DNA of 64,000 nucleotides from JBHHYU01 sp046757725 (GTDB lineage: Bacteria; Desulfobacterota; Binatia; UBA9968): NCBI GenBank assembly GCA_046757725.1, contig JBHHYU010000008.1:3453-67452 (forward strand). Reading direction: 5' to 3'. Position 1 is the first letter of the stretch; each line of letters starts with the position of its first letter. This document shows positions 25,801 to 33,854 of this stretch, piece after piece. The position numbers and the translations under genes were made by a program. The notes below the pieces were generated by a model. That model worked only from the letters and a program-made list of their open reading frames with translations. It made no database searches and was not told where the DNA came from.

Positions 25801-26044
25801 AGGTCATCTCCCGCAGGTTTTCTACTGCATTAAGCTGGTCCTCAAGACGGTCAGTGATCTCTCGCTCGACCTCAAGCGGACCAGCCCCCTTATACTCAGT
25901 CTCGACGGTAATCTCTGGCCGGTCCACGGTGGGAATCATCTGAACCGGCAGGCGCAAGAGCGCAACCCCACCAAAGATGAGCGCCAAAAGAACGCCTACT
26001 GTTACTGTGACAGGATAACGAACGCAGAACTCGATGAGTTTCAT
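22877..26044 (-). CDS. RND efflux transporter, inner-membrane pump subunit
   Basis: A 1,055-residue pump of the HAE/AcrB group with twelve membrane helices and two large periplasmic loops. TM4 holds GMIVDNAIVVLENI, where one of the two proton-relay aspartates is Asn, a common variant. FVNSTFEWGNPELQV and TSATTIFGMLPL are family-typical. It begins by ATGA overlap with the adaptor gene's stop, so the two are one unit. No TolC-like outer-membrane gene is near, so an unlinked one is expected. Substrate cannot be inferred. Confidence 0.92.
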   Translation of the reverse strand: MKLIEFCVRYPVTVTVGVLLALIFGGVALLRLPVQMIPTVDRPEITVETEYKGAGPLEVEREITDRLEDQLNAVENLREMTSNSIEGKSRIILKFDWGTNKDVARLGVSEKLDLVKDIPPDAEESQIRAVNTDEESPIAWIIVETARDLNEIWEEVEDVIAPRLERISGVGAVWRFGGQDREVHVTLDPKAMAARGLTVKEVRAAILKENQDIKGGDLSEGRRRHVVRTLGQFTDIRQIEDVIVRRDRSGPVYIRDIASVAFGHEDRDFVVRNNGRPAIGLGVLRRSGANTVKVMKGIKAELTYLNDKLYKDRGIHLNQVYDETEYITDSLGLVTSNIYYAFAMAIVVLLLFLQSLSSVLVIGLAIPVSVVATFIVLDVLGRSLNIITLAGLAFATGMIVDNAIVVLENIHRHREIGKSPLEAALAGAQEVWGAILASTLTTVAVFVPILFIQQEAGQLFRDIAIAISVAVSLSLVVALTFVPMLSARISSGRTRFQVRWLRAGRGLLDRAGAAFVEAIVGLLGWLRQGILRRVCMVAGIILGALVVAYGFAPPLDYLPQGNRNLIFVVVRTPPGMSIDQKEKIIKTLEARFLAIPEMKRLFSVVRVDNSIMGGRVKREHADLRGMRKVVTEMRQRSKGIPGTEGVFITQSPLFRQRGAFFGGSNVELDVKGDDFGIIRGVAGSIEDKVKGLSAVNFVNSTFEWGNPELQVLVDRERIASLGLSVSEVGEVVETMVDGTLAGVYREGGKELDIVLKGPDPEMARTQNLGQVVLSSPSGGLVKLADIAVIKRAQGPTKVEHVDLDRAIKLTANFHEEIPLAAALEQVEHNIVRKARRALPLGYSIDVSGQVQNLVDAWNALKWSFLLALVVTYLLMCSLFESWVYPLIIMFSVPLAMTGGVLGVSLSHASEPSIKMDSVTILGFIILTGIVVNNAILIVHQALNFMREDYPPQEALLLSVRSRIRPIFMTSATTIFGMLPLVLSRGSGSELYRGLGSAVLGGLALSTLFTLVLIPALYSLWLDLRVRGVQRVADHVIATKEPSHTTGSGMARGDET

Positions 26045-27336
26045 TGAGACCTCGGCCCTGGGCCTCGCCGATAATGGTCCACTACGCGGATCTTTGCCCC
26101 GTCTTTGAGCGTTCCATTGCCGAGCACCACGACGGCTTGGCCCGTTTTCAGGGCATGGTGATAAACCTCCATAAGCCCTTTGACGACACGGCCGGTTGTG
26201 ACCTTGTACTCCCTTGCCAACCCATCTACGACAACGAAAATCACCTCATCGGCCTCCCGACGCACGACGGCATCCTTCGGGACGAAGTAACCCTGGCGCT
26301 TTTCGCCCACCTTTACAGAAACTCGTGCCAACATTCCGCTTTTAAGACGGCCGTGTGGATTGGGAATGCTGACTTTGACGGGGAACGTGCGACTTTGCGG
26401 GTCAGCTTGCGGGACAATGTGGGACACAGTGCCACCAAAGCCCTTACCAGGGATAGCATCCACTCGGACCGTAGCGGACAGGCCGATTCGAAGAAGACTG
26501 ATATAGCGCTCTCCCACCGGACCGGAAGCAAAAACGGGGTCAAGGTCGATGAGGTCTGCAATAGCATCACCCGCATGCACCCAAGTGCCGACATCCACAT
26601 ATTTCTTGATCAAAAAGCCGGTAAGCGGCGAACGCAGAGTGGTGCGATGGAGTTCGTACGCGATCTGGCTGTGGTGGGCCTCGGCTTCACGCAACTCAGC
26701 CCTAGCCTGGGCGATTTCTTCCTTGCGAGGACCTTCCTCTGCCATCCGGAGGGCCGCAAGAACCCTCCTGTGCTTTTCTTTTGCCGCCAGGTAATTACTT
26801 TGGTGCTGCTCAAACTCGGCTAGGCTGATAAGCTCGCGTCGATATAGGCGCTCTGCCCGCCGAAAATCCTGCTCCGCTCGAGTGAGTAAGGCTTTTTGTT
26901 CCTCTGCCTCTGCGCGCCGTTGGGCAATTTCTTCGGACCGGTAACCCCGCCTGAGCTCCTCCCATCTCTGTCTGGCCTTATCAACGGCTGCTTGACTCTC
27001 ATTGAGGGCAATCTCTCTCGATGTCCGATCAAGCTGGACGAGAACGGTTTTCCCCAACACCACACGGTCCCCTTCTCGCACGGTCGCCTGGACAACTTTC
27101 CCATCCACCATCGCCCCGACGGTCGTAGCGATATTTGGCTCAATAGTAGCGACAAAGGAGATTTTTTCCTGTACGTTTCGGGATACTACGGGAGCAACCT
27201 CAACCGGAGTCAGAGGAGATTCTGCAAAGGAAGGTGTTGAACCGACTAGGCCCACTAGAGTTACGATCAAACCTAGAGCATAGGGAACCGATCGATTTTC
27301 CCTAACAGAAAAAAAGGTCAACCTATCTTCATCCAT
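26041..27336 (-). CDS. RND periplasmic adaptor (membrane fusion protein, HlyD/AcrA type)
   Basis: A 431-residue exported adaptor. After a hydrophobic N-terminal segment (about 16-37) come the split lipoyl domain, a long coiled-coil hairpin (about residues 110-215, rich in E, R, A and Q), a beta-barrel domain and membrane-proximal domain. The hairpin is longer than in AcrA. It links the pump to the outer-membrane channel. The start codon lies in a 10-bp inverted repeat that may control translation (27312-27345). Confidence 0.9.
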   Translation of the reverse strand: MDEDRLTFFSVRENRSVPYALGLIVTLVGLVGSTPSFAESPLTPVEVAPVVSRNVQEKISFVATIEPNIATTVGAMVDGKVVQATVREGDRVVLGKTVLVQLDRTSREIALNESQAAVDKARQRWEELRRGYRSEEIAQRRAEAEEQKALLTRAEQDFRRAERLYRRELISLAEFEQHQSNYLAAKEKHRRVLAALRMAEEGPRKEEIAQARAELREAEAHHSQIAYELHRTTLRSPLTGFLIKKYVDVGTWVHAGDAIADLIDLDPVFASGPVGERYISLLRIGLSATVRVDAIPGKGFGGTVSHIVPQADPQSRTFPVKVSIPNPHGRLKSGMLARVSVKVGEKRQGYFVPKDAVVRREADEVIFVVVDGLAREYKVTTGRVVKGLMEVYHHALKTGQAVVVLGNGTLKDGAKIRVVDHYRRGPGPRSQ

Positions 27337-27345
27337 TGACCTTTT
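27312..27345 (-). promoter_or_regulatory. Hairpin covering ribosome site and start codon of the adaptor gene
   Basis: AAAAGGTCAA at 27312-27321 and TTGACCTTTT at 27336-27345 are perfect 10-base inverted repeats with a 14-base loop. In the mRNA the AAAAGG ribosome site and the A of the start codon lie in the 5' arm. Folding would block initiation; a regulator protein could also use the DNA dyad. Confidence 0.5.
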
Positions 27346-27460
27346 AATCTACGCTACTTCCTGAGGTGTCTCAATACATTGAATGGGCTTCAAAAATCGT
27401 GAAAGAAAAAGAACTTAGGATCAGAAGGGGCAGGAGGGGAAAATAGAGAACCTGTGAATC

Positions 27461-28162
27461 TTACGATTGGCCTTTTCCTCTTTTTTGTAATTTTTCCAAG
27501 GCCCTTTTGGCAGCCGCCTGCTCAGACTGTTTTTTGCTCCGACCCTCGCCCTCGCCCATCACTTGGCTGCCGATAATGATCTCGGTGACAAAACGTTTCT
27601 CGTGATCCGGGCCGATCGCCGACACCAATCGATATTTTGGCGGAGCGTGAAAGAGCATTTGGCTGATCTCTTGAAGTCTGGTTTTGTAATCCTGCCGCCC
27701 TAGGTGCCCCTCCTTTATATTGAGTGCAAAAAGCCGCTCTACCAAATGGCGGGTAGGCTCATAGCCGCCATCCCAATAGATACCCCCGAGAAGGGCCTCA
27801 AAGGCACCTGCAAGAATGGATCGTTTTTTTCGCCCGCCGCTTCGCTCCTCACCCTTTCCCATCCGAAGCAGGGGGCCAAGATTTAGCGCAGCTCCTTTTT
27901 CCGCCAGAGCGGATGAGTTAACAAGAGAGGCACGCATCCTCGAAAGATCGCCCTCACTTTTTTCCGGAAACCGGCGCATCAGCAGATCACTGATGGCAAG
28001 ATCTAAAACGGCATCACCGAGAAATTCAAGGACCTCGTTGTGCTCGCCGCCTCCTTCATGATTGTAAGAGACGTGAGTGAGACAACGCAGGAGCAGAGCG
28101 GGATTCGAGAATGAATAACCCAACTCTCTCTGCAGGAGGAGTAACTGCGGCTCTTTTTCCAC
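27461..28162 (-). CDS. rnc: Ribonuclease III
   Basis: A 233-residue double-strand RNA endonuclease. The catalytic signature NEVLEFLGDAVLDL lies at about 41-54 with the acidic residues E and D that bind Mg, and the second EALLGGIYWD element at about 113-122; a double-stranded RNA-binding domain follows from about residue 155. It starts with GTG at 28162 with a weak ribosome site. It is 41 bases after mtaB, same strand. Normal family length. Confidence 0.95.
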   Translation of the reverse strand: MEKEPQLLLLQRELGYSFSNPALLLRCLTHVSYNHEGGGEHNEVLEFLGDAVLDLAISDLLMRRFPEKSEGDLSRMRASLVNSSALAEKGAALNLGPLLRMGKGEERSGGRKKRSILAGAFEALLGGIYWDGGYEPTRHLVERLFALNIKEGHLGRQDYKTRLQEISQMLFHAPPKYRLVSAIGPDHEKRFVTEIIIGSQVMGEGEGRSKKQSEQAAAKRALEKLQKRGKGQS

Positions 28163-28203
28163 CGCTACCTGTTAATCGCTCGCGGCGATCTGGGTCCCGG
28201 GCC

Positions 28204-29511
28204 TCACCTGGACGCCACCATTCTCCCCCTCAACCATCCCCCTTCCAGGTCATACAGTTCGACTTTGGTTTCACGATTGATTCGGTCGCTGCCGGTGCAA
28301 ACAACAACGGGAAGGTAGTTTCGGCTATAACCTCTACGATCGCCACTGTTTTTATCGATCTTTGCTTCGATCAAGACGGGAACCTCTCGACCCAGAAAAC
28401 CGCGGTAAAAATCTCTTTTTTTCTTTCCGCCCAGTTCCCGCATTTTTCTAGCACGTTCTTTCTTCACATCGTTGGGAACTTGATCGGGCAATGAGGCGGC
28501 GAGTGTGCCTTTTCGAATGGAATAGGGAAATACATGAAAATAAGTCAGCGGAAGAGACGCGAAAAATTCCATGGAGCACTCGAAGTCCTCGTCCGTTTCG
28601 CCCGGAAACCCTACGATGATATCGCTGCCCAGGGCGGCGTCGGGCAGCCTCTGTTTTACTTTGGAGATAAGCTCCCGATAGTAGGCCGTGTCATAGTTCC
28701 TACGCATTTGCTTGAGCCTCCCGTCCTCACCTCCCTGAGCACAAACATGAAGATGGGGACACAGCACATCGGATTGCGCGAGGAGGTCCAACAACCTCTC
28801 GGGAACCTCCCGTGGGTCCAGCGAACTCAGTCGTACCCGCGGGACGATTCGGCTCTGCGAGATTTTTTCCAGCAAAAGCGTGAGATCCAGCTTGGGCTTG
28901 AGATCATGTCCGTATCCCCCAAGGTGAATCCCCGTCAGGACGATCTCGGCAAATCCCTCCTCTGCAAGCATTCGCATTTGGTTTAACACCTCCTCTGGAG
29001 GAACGCTCCGACTCCGTCCTCGTGCAGTAGGAATAATGCAGTACGTACAAGAATAGTTACAGCCCTCTTGAATCTTCAAAAAGGCGCGAGTGTGCCCGGG
29101 AAGCCCCTTCGCTCCCAATACAGAGACCCCGTGCTCTCTCCGCACATCACCTACGGCGATTGTCTCGGTTAGGCGCGGGCCAGACCGGTCCACATACCGC
29201 AGCAAATCCTCCAAGCGATTGAGACCGACTACGTAATCGACGCCGGGAACCTGCGCTACTTTCTCCGGACTGACCTGGGCATAACAGCCGGTCACGAGGA
29301 CCGTTGATGCAGGACTTGAGCGCTTGGCACGCCGGACAAGCTGCCGTGCCTCCCAATCCGCACGATCGGTAACCGTGCAAGTATTGATAATATAGCAGTC
29401 GGCATGCTGATCAAAAGAGACGAACAAGTGTTCCTTTTCCAAGCGGGTCCGAATCACCGCAGAATCGTACTGGTTGATTTTACAACCGAGCGTCGTTATC
29501 GCGATACGCAC
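28204..29511 (-). CDS. mtaB: tRNA threonylcarbamoyladenosine methylthiotransferase MtaB
   Basis: A 435-residue radical-SAM methylthiotransferase: N-terminal domain with Cys in TTLGCKINQYDS, INTCTVT and VTGCYAQ for the first Fe-S cluster, radical-SAM motif CNYSCTYC, and a C-terminal TRAM region. The lack of RimO features and the KINQYDS start favour MtaB, which makes ms2t6A in tRNA. I take the GTG at 29511 with GGGGGTAGG upstream; an upstream TTG at 29541 is less likely. Confidence 0.88.
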   Translation of the reverse strand: MRIAITTLGCKINQYDSAVIRTRLEKEHLFVSFDQHADCYIINTCTVTDRADWEARQLVRRAKRSSPASTVLVTGCYAQVSPEKVAQVPGVDYVVGLNRLEDLLRYVDRSGPRLTETIAVGDVRREHGVSVLGAKGLPGHTRAFLKIQEGCNYSCTYCIIPTARGRSRSVPPEEVLNQMRMLAEEGFAEIVLTGIHLGGYGHDLKPKLDLTLLLEKISQSRIVPRVRLSSLDPREVPERLLDLLAQSDVLCPHLHVCAQGGEDGRLKQMRRNYDTAYYRELISKVKQRLPDAALGSDIIVGFPGETDEDFECSMEFFASLPLTYFHVFPYSIRKGTLAASLPDQVPNDVKKERARKMRELGGKKKRDFYRGFLGREVPVLIEAKIDKNSGDRRGYSRNYLPVVVCTGSDRINRETKVELYDLEGGWLRGRMVASR

Positions 29512-29609
29512 CCTACCCCCGCTTTCTGCCTCTCTTAACAAACCAGCTCTCCGGCCTCATCTCCTGGATCCTAATCTCTGAACTACTGGAGCTTCATTAT
29601 TCCGCCAGA

Positions 29610-30344
29610 TCACCGGCCTAGATTTTTGAGCAGCTGTCTTACCTCACGGAGTGCTTCGTTTTCTTCGTTCTGGCGCTCTTCCAATCCGCCTTGGCGAGTG
29701 CTTAACGCAGTGACCTGTTTCTCCAGCTTCTGGATGTGTTCGGTCAAACTGCCCATGGCCTTGGCGACGGGGTCAGGCAGCCGGTTGTGATCTAGGTCGA
29801 TGAGGTGTGCCTGCGGGTCCCGATGGACCCCTTCTCCTTCGACTACCCTCCCGGGTATCCCTACCACTGTGGAGTTGGGCGGGACCGAGTTGACTACAAC
29901 CGAGCCGGAACCGATCTTGCTGTTGCGGCCGATGGTCACAGGTCCAAGGATAGTTGCCCGAGCGCCGATGATCACGCAATCTTCCACCGTGGGATGTCGC
30001 TTTTCTTTCCTCCGGCTGGTACCACCCAAGGTCACGCCCTGGTAGATGGTCACGTCATCGGCGATCTCCGTGGTCTCTCCGATAACGACTCCCATACCGT
30101 GGTCAATAAAAAAACGTCGGCCAACCTCTGCAGCCGGATGAATCTCTATGCCGGTGAAAAAACGTCCTACGTTGCTGACAAAGCGGCCTAGTGCTTTAAA
30201 GCCTTTCAGCCAGATCAGATGAGCGAGCCGATGGAAGAAGAGCGCATGAAATCCGGGGTAGGTAAAAACGACCTCCCAGACATTACGCGCCGCTGGGTCG
30301 CGCTCAAAAACAACCTGAATATCTTCCCTAATGGTTTTCCACAT
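29610..30344 (-). CDS. cysE: Serine O-acetyltransferase
   Basis: A 244-residue hexapeptide-repeat acetyltransferase making O-acetylserine for cysteine synthesis. It has the short form: helical N-terminus (about 1-55), left-handed beta helix with IHPAAEVGRRFFIDHGMGVVIGE, catalytic His in FFIDHG and the GVTLGG turn. The C-terminal 50 residues are a coiled-coil-like extension rich in Glu and Gln not found in short CysE forms. It follows cimA with a 21-base gap. It does not end in the Ile tail that docks into CysK, so complex formation is uncertain. Confidence 0.92.
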   Translation of the reverse strand: MWKTIREDIQVVFERDPAARNVWEVVFTYPGFHALFFHRLAHLIWLKGFKALGRFVSNVGRFFTGIEIHPAAEVGRRFFIDHGMGVVIGETTEIADDVTIYQGVTLGGTSRRKEKRHPTVEDCVIIGARATILGPVTIGRNSKIGSGSVVVNSVPPNSTVVGIPGRVVEGEGVHRDPQAHLIDLDHNRLPDPVAKAMGSLTEHIQKLEKQVTALSTRQGGLEERQNEENEALREVRQLLKNLGR

Positions 30345-30365
30345 AAGCCGATGTCCATGGTGTCG

Positions 30366-31943
30366 TTAGGCTCGTTGCCTGGAATCCTTATAGAGTTTGT
30401 AATCGATACTATCCACAACGGCCTGCCAACTTGCATCGATAACGTTATGGGATACGCCCACGGTCCCCCACCGATTTGTACCATCACCCGACTCAATTAA
30501 CACTCGAACTAACGCAGCCGTTCCCTCACCAGAGGAAAGAACCCGGACTTTGTAATCCAGCAGGTCCATCTCCCTAAGAGACGGATAAAACTTCATTAAG
30601 GCCCTCCGCAGAGCTCGGTCCAAGGCATTCACAGGACCATTACCCATTGCCGCTGCATGTTCCATGGTTCCATCCACCTCCACCATAATCGTGGCCTCGG
30701 AGATTGGAGGTTCTTCTTCTTTCCTCTTTTCATCGATGACCCGAAAACCAACCAGACGAAAGTTTTTTTTCTTCCTTCCCAATGCATCCTGAATGAGAAG
30801 TTCAAAGGATGCCTCCGCCGCTTCAAACTCGTATCCCTGGCTCTCTAGATGTTTAATACGGCGAAGGATCTCATGTATCACCCGATCGTCGTTTTTGAGT
30901 CGGATACCGTATTCCTTGGCTTTGTATACAATATTGCTCCGACCAGCCAGATCCGACAGCAATACCCGCTGCTGATTGCCTACAAGCCCGGGGTTGATGT
31001 GTTCGTAGGTTTCGCGGTTTTTGAGAATTGCGGCGACGTGCAGGCCACCCTTGTGTGCAAACGAGCTGTCCCCCACGTAGGGTTGATGCTTGAGGGGATG
31101 GATATTTGCAAGCTCATAAAAAAAGTGCGAGACCTCACGCAGCTTCCTCATCTGGTCGGGTTGAATACACCTCTTCCCCATCTTAAGCTGCAGGTTAGGG
31201 ATCACGGAACAGAGATTAAGGTTTCCACATCGTTCACCAAAGCCGTTGATAGTTCCCTGCACCTGGCGCACCCCCATTTCCACTCCCACCATGGTGTTGG
31301 CCACCGCCAGCTCCCCATCGTTATGACAGTGAATCCCCAGATGGCTCGTCATCTCGCTGTTCAATTTGGCGATCGCGTCACGAATCTCTCCCGGTAGACG
31401 ACCACCATTGGTATCACAGAGGACAATCCAGTCCGCCCCCGCTTCCTCGGCCACCCAAAGACATTCCAGGGCATACTCCGGATTCGAGCGATAGCCGTCA
31501 AAGAAATGTTCCGCATCAAAAACGACTTCATCCACACGCTTTTTCATAAATGCGATGGAATCCGAAATCATCTCTAAATTTGCCTTCTTGCTAATCCGAA
31601 GGGCGTCACGCACATGGAGGTCCCAGGTCTTTCCTACCAGGGTAACCACCGGCATATCCGCATCCAAGAGTATCTTCAAGCTGAGATCCTGAGAGGGTTT
31701 GGATGTCGGTTTCCGCGTGGTGCCGAAGGCGGCTATTTTGGTTCCTTGTAACTTAAGCCTTTTGACTTCCTTAAAAAAATCCGCATCCCTGGGATTGGAA
31801 CCGGGATAGCCCCCCTCGATATAGTCGATTCCCAACTCCACAAGCTTGTCTGTAATACGCAGCTTATCCTCAAGGGTAAAGGAAACATCCTCCGCCTGAC
31901 AGCCGTCCCTCAAAGTCGTGTCATAGATTAAAACGTCTTTCAT
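30366..31943 (-). CDS. cimA: (R)-citramalate synthase
   Basis: A 525-residue enzyme of the LeuA/homocitrate family: N-terminal TIM barrel starting with YDTTLRDGCQAEDVSFTLEDK, metal-binding HCHNDGELAVAN, and the C-terminal LeuA-type regulatory domain after about residue 390. The CimA form, rather than isopropylmalate synthase, is suggested by IEGGYPGSNPRDADFF. It condenses pyruvate and acetyl-CoA to begin isoleucine synthesis without threonine. ATGA overlap with lysC puts both in one operon, and the C-terminal domain suggests isoleucine feedback. Confidence 0.92.
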   Translation of the reverse strand: MKDVLIYDTTLRDGCQAEDVSFTLEDKLRITDKLVELGIDYIEGGYPGSNPRDADFFKEVKRLKLQGTKIAAFGTTRKPTSKPSQDLSLKILLDADMPVVTLVGKTWDLHVRDALRISKKANLEMISDSIAFMKKRVDEVVFDAEHFFDGYRSNPEYALECLWVAEEAGADWIVLCDTNGGRLPGEIRDAIAKLNSEMTSHLGIHCHNDGELAVANTMVGVEMGVRQVQGTINGFGERCGNLNLCSVIPNLQLKMGKRCIQPDQMRKLREVSHFFYELANIHPLKHQPYVGDSSFAHKGGLHVAAILKNRETYEHINPGLVGNQQRVLLSDLAGRSNIVYKAKEYGIRLKNDDRVIHEILRRIKHLESQGYEFEAAEASFELLIQDALGRKKKNFRLVGFRVIDEKRKEEEPPISEATIMVEVDGTMEHAAAMGNGPVNALDRALRRALMKFYPSLREMDLLDYKVRVLSSGEGTAALVRVLIESGDGTNRWGTVGVSHNVIDASWQAVVDSIDYKLYKDSRQRA

Positions 31944-33163
31944 AGCTTCCCCTGCTTCTCGATAAACTCCTCGTGCAGTATCCGAACCGCAAGCTCCGTA
32001 TATTTTTCCTCCACCACCACGGATATTTTGATTTCGGATGTAGTAATCATTTCTATGTTGATGCCCTGCTGCGCGAGAAGCTGAAACATTTTTGCCGCCA
32101 CTCCGGCATGGGTCCGCATCCCCACCCCAATGATAGAGATCTTGGCGATGTTGGGATTCGCCGTAACCCCCTTAGCCTGGATGGCGGACGCAGTCTTTTT
32201 CACTAGAGAGAAGGCCTCCTTATAATCTGCTTTAGGAACAGTAAAAGTCAAATCCGTCGTACCATCCTCGCTGGCATTTTGAATGATCATGTCCACAACA
32301 ATATTCGCCTTCCAGATCGGTGTAAATATTTGTGACGCAAGCCCTGGCCGGTCAGGGACCTTTAAAAGCGTGATTTTGGTCTCATCCTTGTCATAAGTTA
32401 CTCCAGAAACCAAAACCGAATCCATATGCTCGTCCTCCTTTACCAGCCATGTTCCTTCAACTTCTGAGAAGCTGGAACGAATATGGACGGGTACATTAAA
32501 TTTTTTGGCAAGCTCGACAGAACGGATCTGGAGAACTTTAGCCCCGGAACTTGCCATTTCGATCATTTCTTCATGAGAAATCCGACTTAGTTTTTTTGCC
32601 GCGGGACAGATAGCCGGGTCAGTGGTAAAGATACCCTCCACATCCGTATAGATTTCACAAACATCGGCCTTCAGGGCTGCGGCCATGGCTACGGCACTGG
32701 CATCCGATCCACCTCGACCCAATGTAGTAATATTATCTTCTTTGTCCACCCCCTGAAATCCTGCAACCACGACGATATTTCCACCTTCCAGTGCTTGACT
32801 TATCCGAGTCGAATCAATGCTCTGGATACTCGCTTTTCCATAGGTGCTATCCGTCGCAATTCTCACCTGATGCCCGAGAAAGGAACGTGCGTGAAGTCCC
32901 GAATCTTTAAGCGCAAGGGTCAAAAGGGATGCAGAAACCTGCTCCCCCGAGGCCAGTAGCACATCACGCTCGCGTTCATCCGGAGTCTCAGAAATCTGTT
33001 GAGCCAGGGCCAGGAGTCTGTTTGTTTCTCCAGCCATTGCAGAAACCACCACGACCACACTATGCTTTGCCTGCCTGGCTGTTTTGATTTTGTTGGCGAC
33101 GTGTTTAATTTGTTCTACTGTTCCCAGGGAGGTACCGCCATATTTTTGTACGATCATTGCCAT
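31940..33163 (-). CDS. lysC: Aspartate kinase
   Basis: A 407-residue aspartokinase: kinase domain with KYGGTSLG near the start and the TLGRGGSDASAVAMA element near 150, then two ACT domains (about 265-335 and 345-405) for lysine or threonine feedback. It feeds the aspartate family of amino acids. Its stop overlaps the cimA start. A second possible start is two codons in (ATG at 33157); neither has a strong ribosome site. Confidence 0.95.
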   Translation of the reverse strand: MAMIVQKYGGTSLGTVEQIKHVANKIKTARQAKHSVVVVVSAMAGETNRLLALAQQISETPDERERDVLLASGEQVSASLLTLALKDSGLHARSFLGHQVRIATDSTYGKASIQSIDSTRISQALEGGNIVVVAGFQGVDKEDNITTLGRGGSDASAVAMAAALKADVCEIYTDVEGIFTTDPAICPAAKKLSRISHEEMIEMASSGAKVLQIRSVELAKKFNVPVHIRSSFSEVEGTWLVKEDEHMDSVLVSGVTYDKDETKITLLKVPDRPGLASQIFTPIWKANIVVDMIIQNASEDGTTDLTFTVPKADYKEAFSLVKKTASAIQAKGVTANPNIAKISIIGVGMRTHAGVAAKMFQLLAQQGINIEMITTSEIKISVVVEEKYTELAVRILHEEFIEKQGKL

Positions 33164-33326
33164 CTGCGTATCTCTAGAAACCAGAAATCAAAATTCACGA
33201 TTCGGGTGCCCACCTCCCTGTGGAATCCTGGCTCCCGGGCTTCAAATTCTGTTTCCTCCCTTGATCCCTTTCCCGTTTCCAATGCTAGACTTCGTCGAAA
33301 CTCCGCAGTCCAAAATCTAAACTCCT

Positions 33327-33806
33327 TTATCCCTGATCCTTTAACCCCTTGATGATCTCCTCATAATGCTCGCCATAAGGCTTCATCGTGACCTTTCGCC
33401 GGTTGTCGTTCATTGCAACAAAATCGACTTGCATATACTCCGTAACCTCTTCTGAAGCAAGGTGATTGAACCATTCGATCACGCTTACACCCTCGGAGAA
33501 GAGGTACTCTCGAAGGTTCAACTCCTCCATCTCCCTCACGCTATTTATCCGGTAAAGGTCGATATGATAGATGGGTAACCGTCCACTGTATTCATTGATC
33601 AGTGTAAATGAAGGGCTGCGGATCCATGTCTCTTTAGCCACTTCTAGTCCCTTAACCATGCCACGGGCGAAACAGGTCTTCCCGCTTCCCAACTCGCCCG
33701 TAAGTCCAACGATGTCACCTGCCATGAGAAGCCTGCCCAACCTTTCCCCCAAAATTCGCGTTTGCCGTGATGATCTGGACAGAGTGCTTAAGAATTTTTT
33801 GGGCAT
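33327..33806 (-). CDS. tsaE: tRNA threonylcarbamoyladenosine biosynthesis ATPase TsaE
   Basis: A 159-residue P-loop ATPase with Walker A GELGSGKT, the family's SPSFTLINEY stretch and HIDLYRI. TsaE drives TsaB-TsaD in making t6A in tRNA. I take the start at 33806 (MPKKFL); an earlier ATG at 33827 lies in a repetitive gcat/ggcat-rich stretch and adds seven residues of unlikely sequence. It follows nnr by 48 bases. Confidence 0.9.
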   Translation of the reverse strand: MPKKFLSTLSRSSRQTRILGERLGRLLMAGDIVGLTGELGSGKTCFARGMVKGLEVAKETWIRSPSFTLINEYSGRLPIYHIDLYRINSVREMEELNLREYLFSEGVSVIEWFNHLASEEVTEYMQVDFVAMNDNRRKVTMKPYGEHYEEIIKGLKDQG

Positions 33807-33854
33807 GAGGCACCATGCATCAGGCAAGAGGCATCAAAAAATGTTATCGCTATT

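Noticed and set aside
25253..25801. 182-residue + strand frame inside the RND gene
   Set aside because: It is the antisense shadow of a conserved pump sequence; its composition is not protein-like.
33780..33845. gcat/ggcat-rich repetitive stretch between nnr and tsaE as a CRISPR or tandem array
   Set aside because: Only a few degenerate copies with no regular spacing; most likely chance or decayed repeats.
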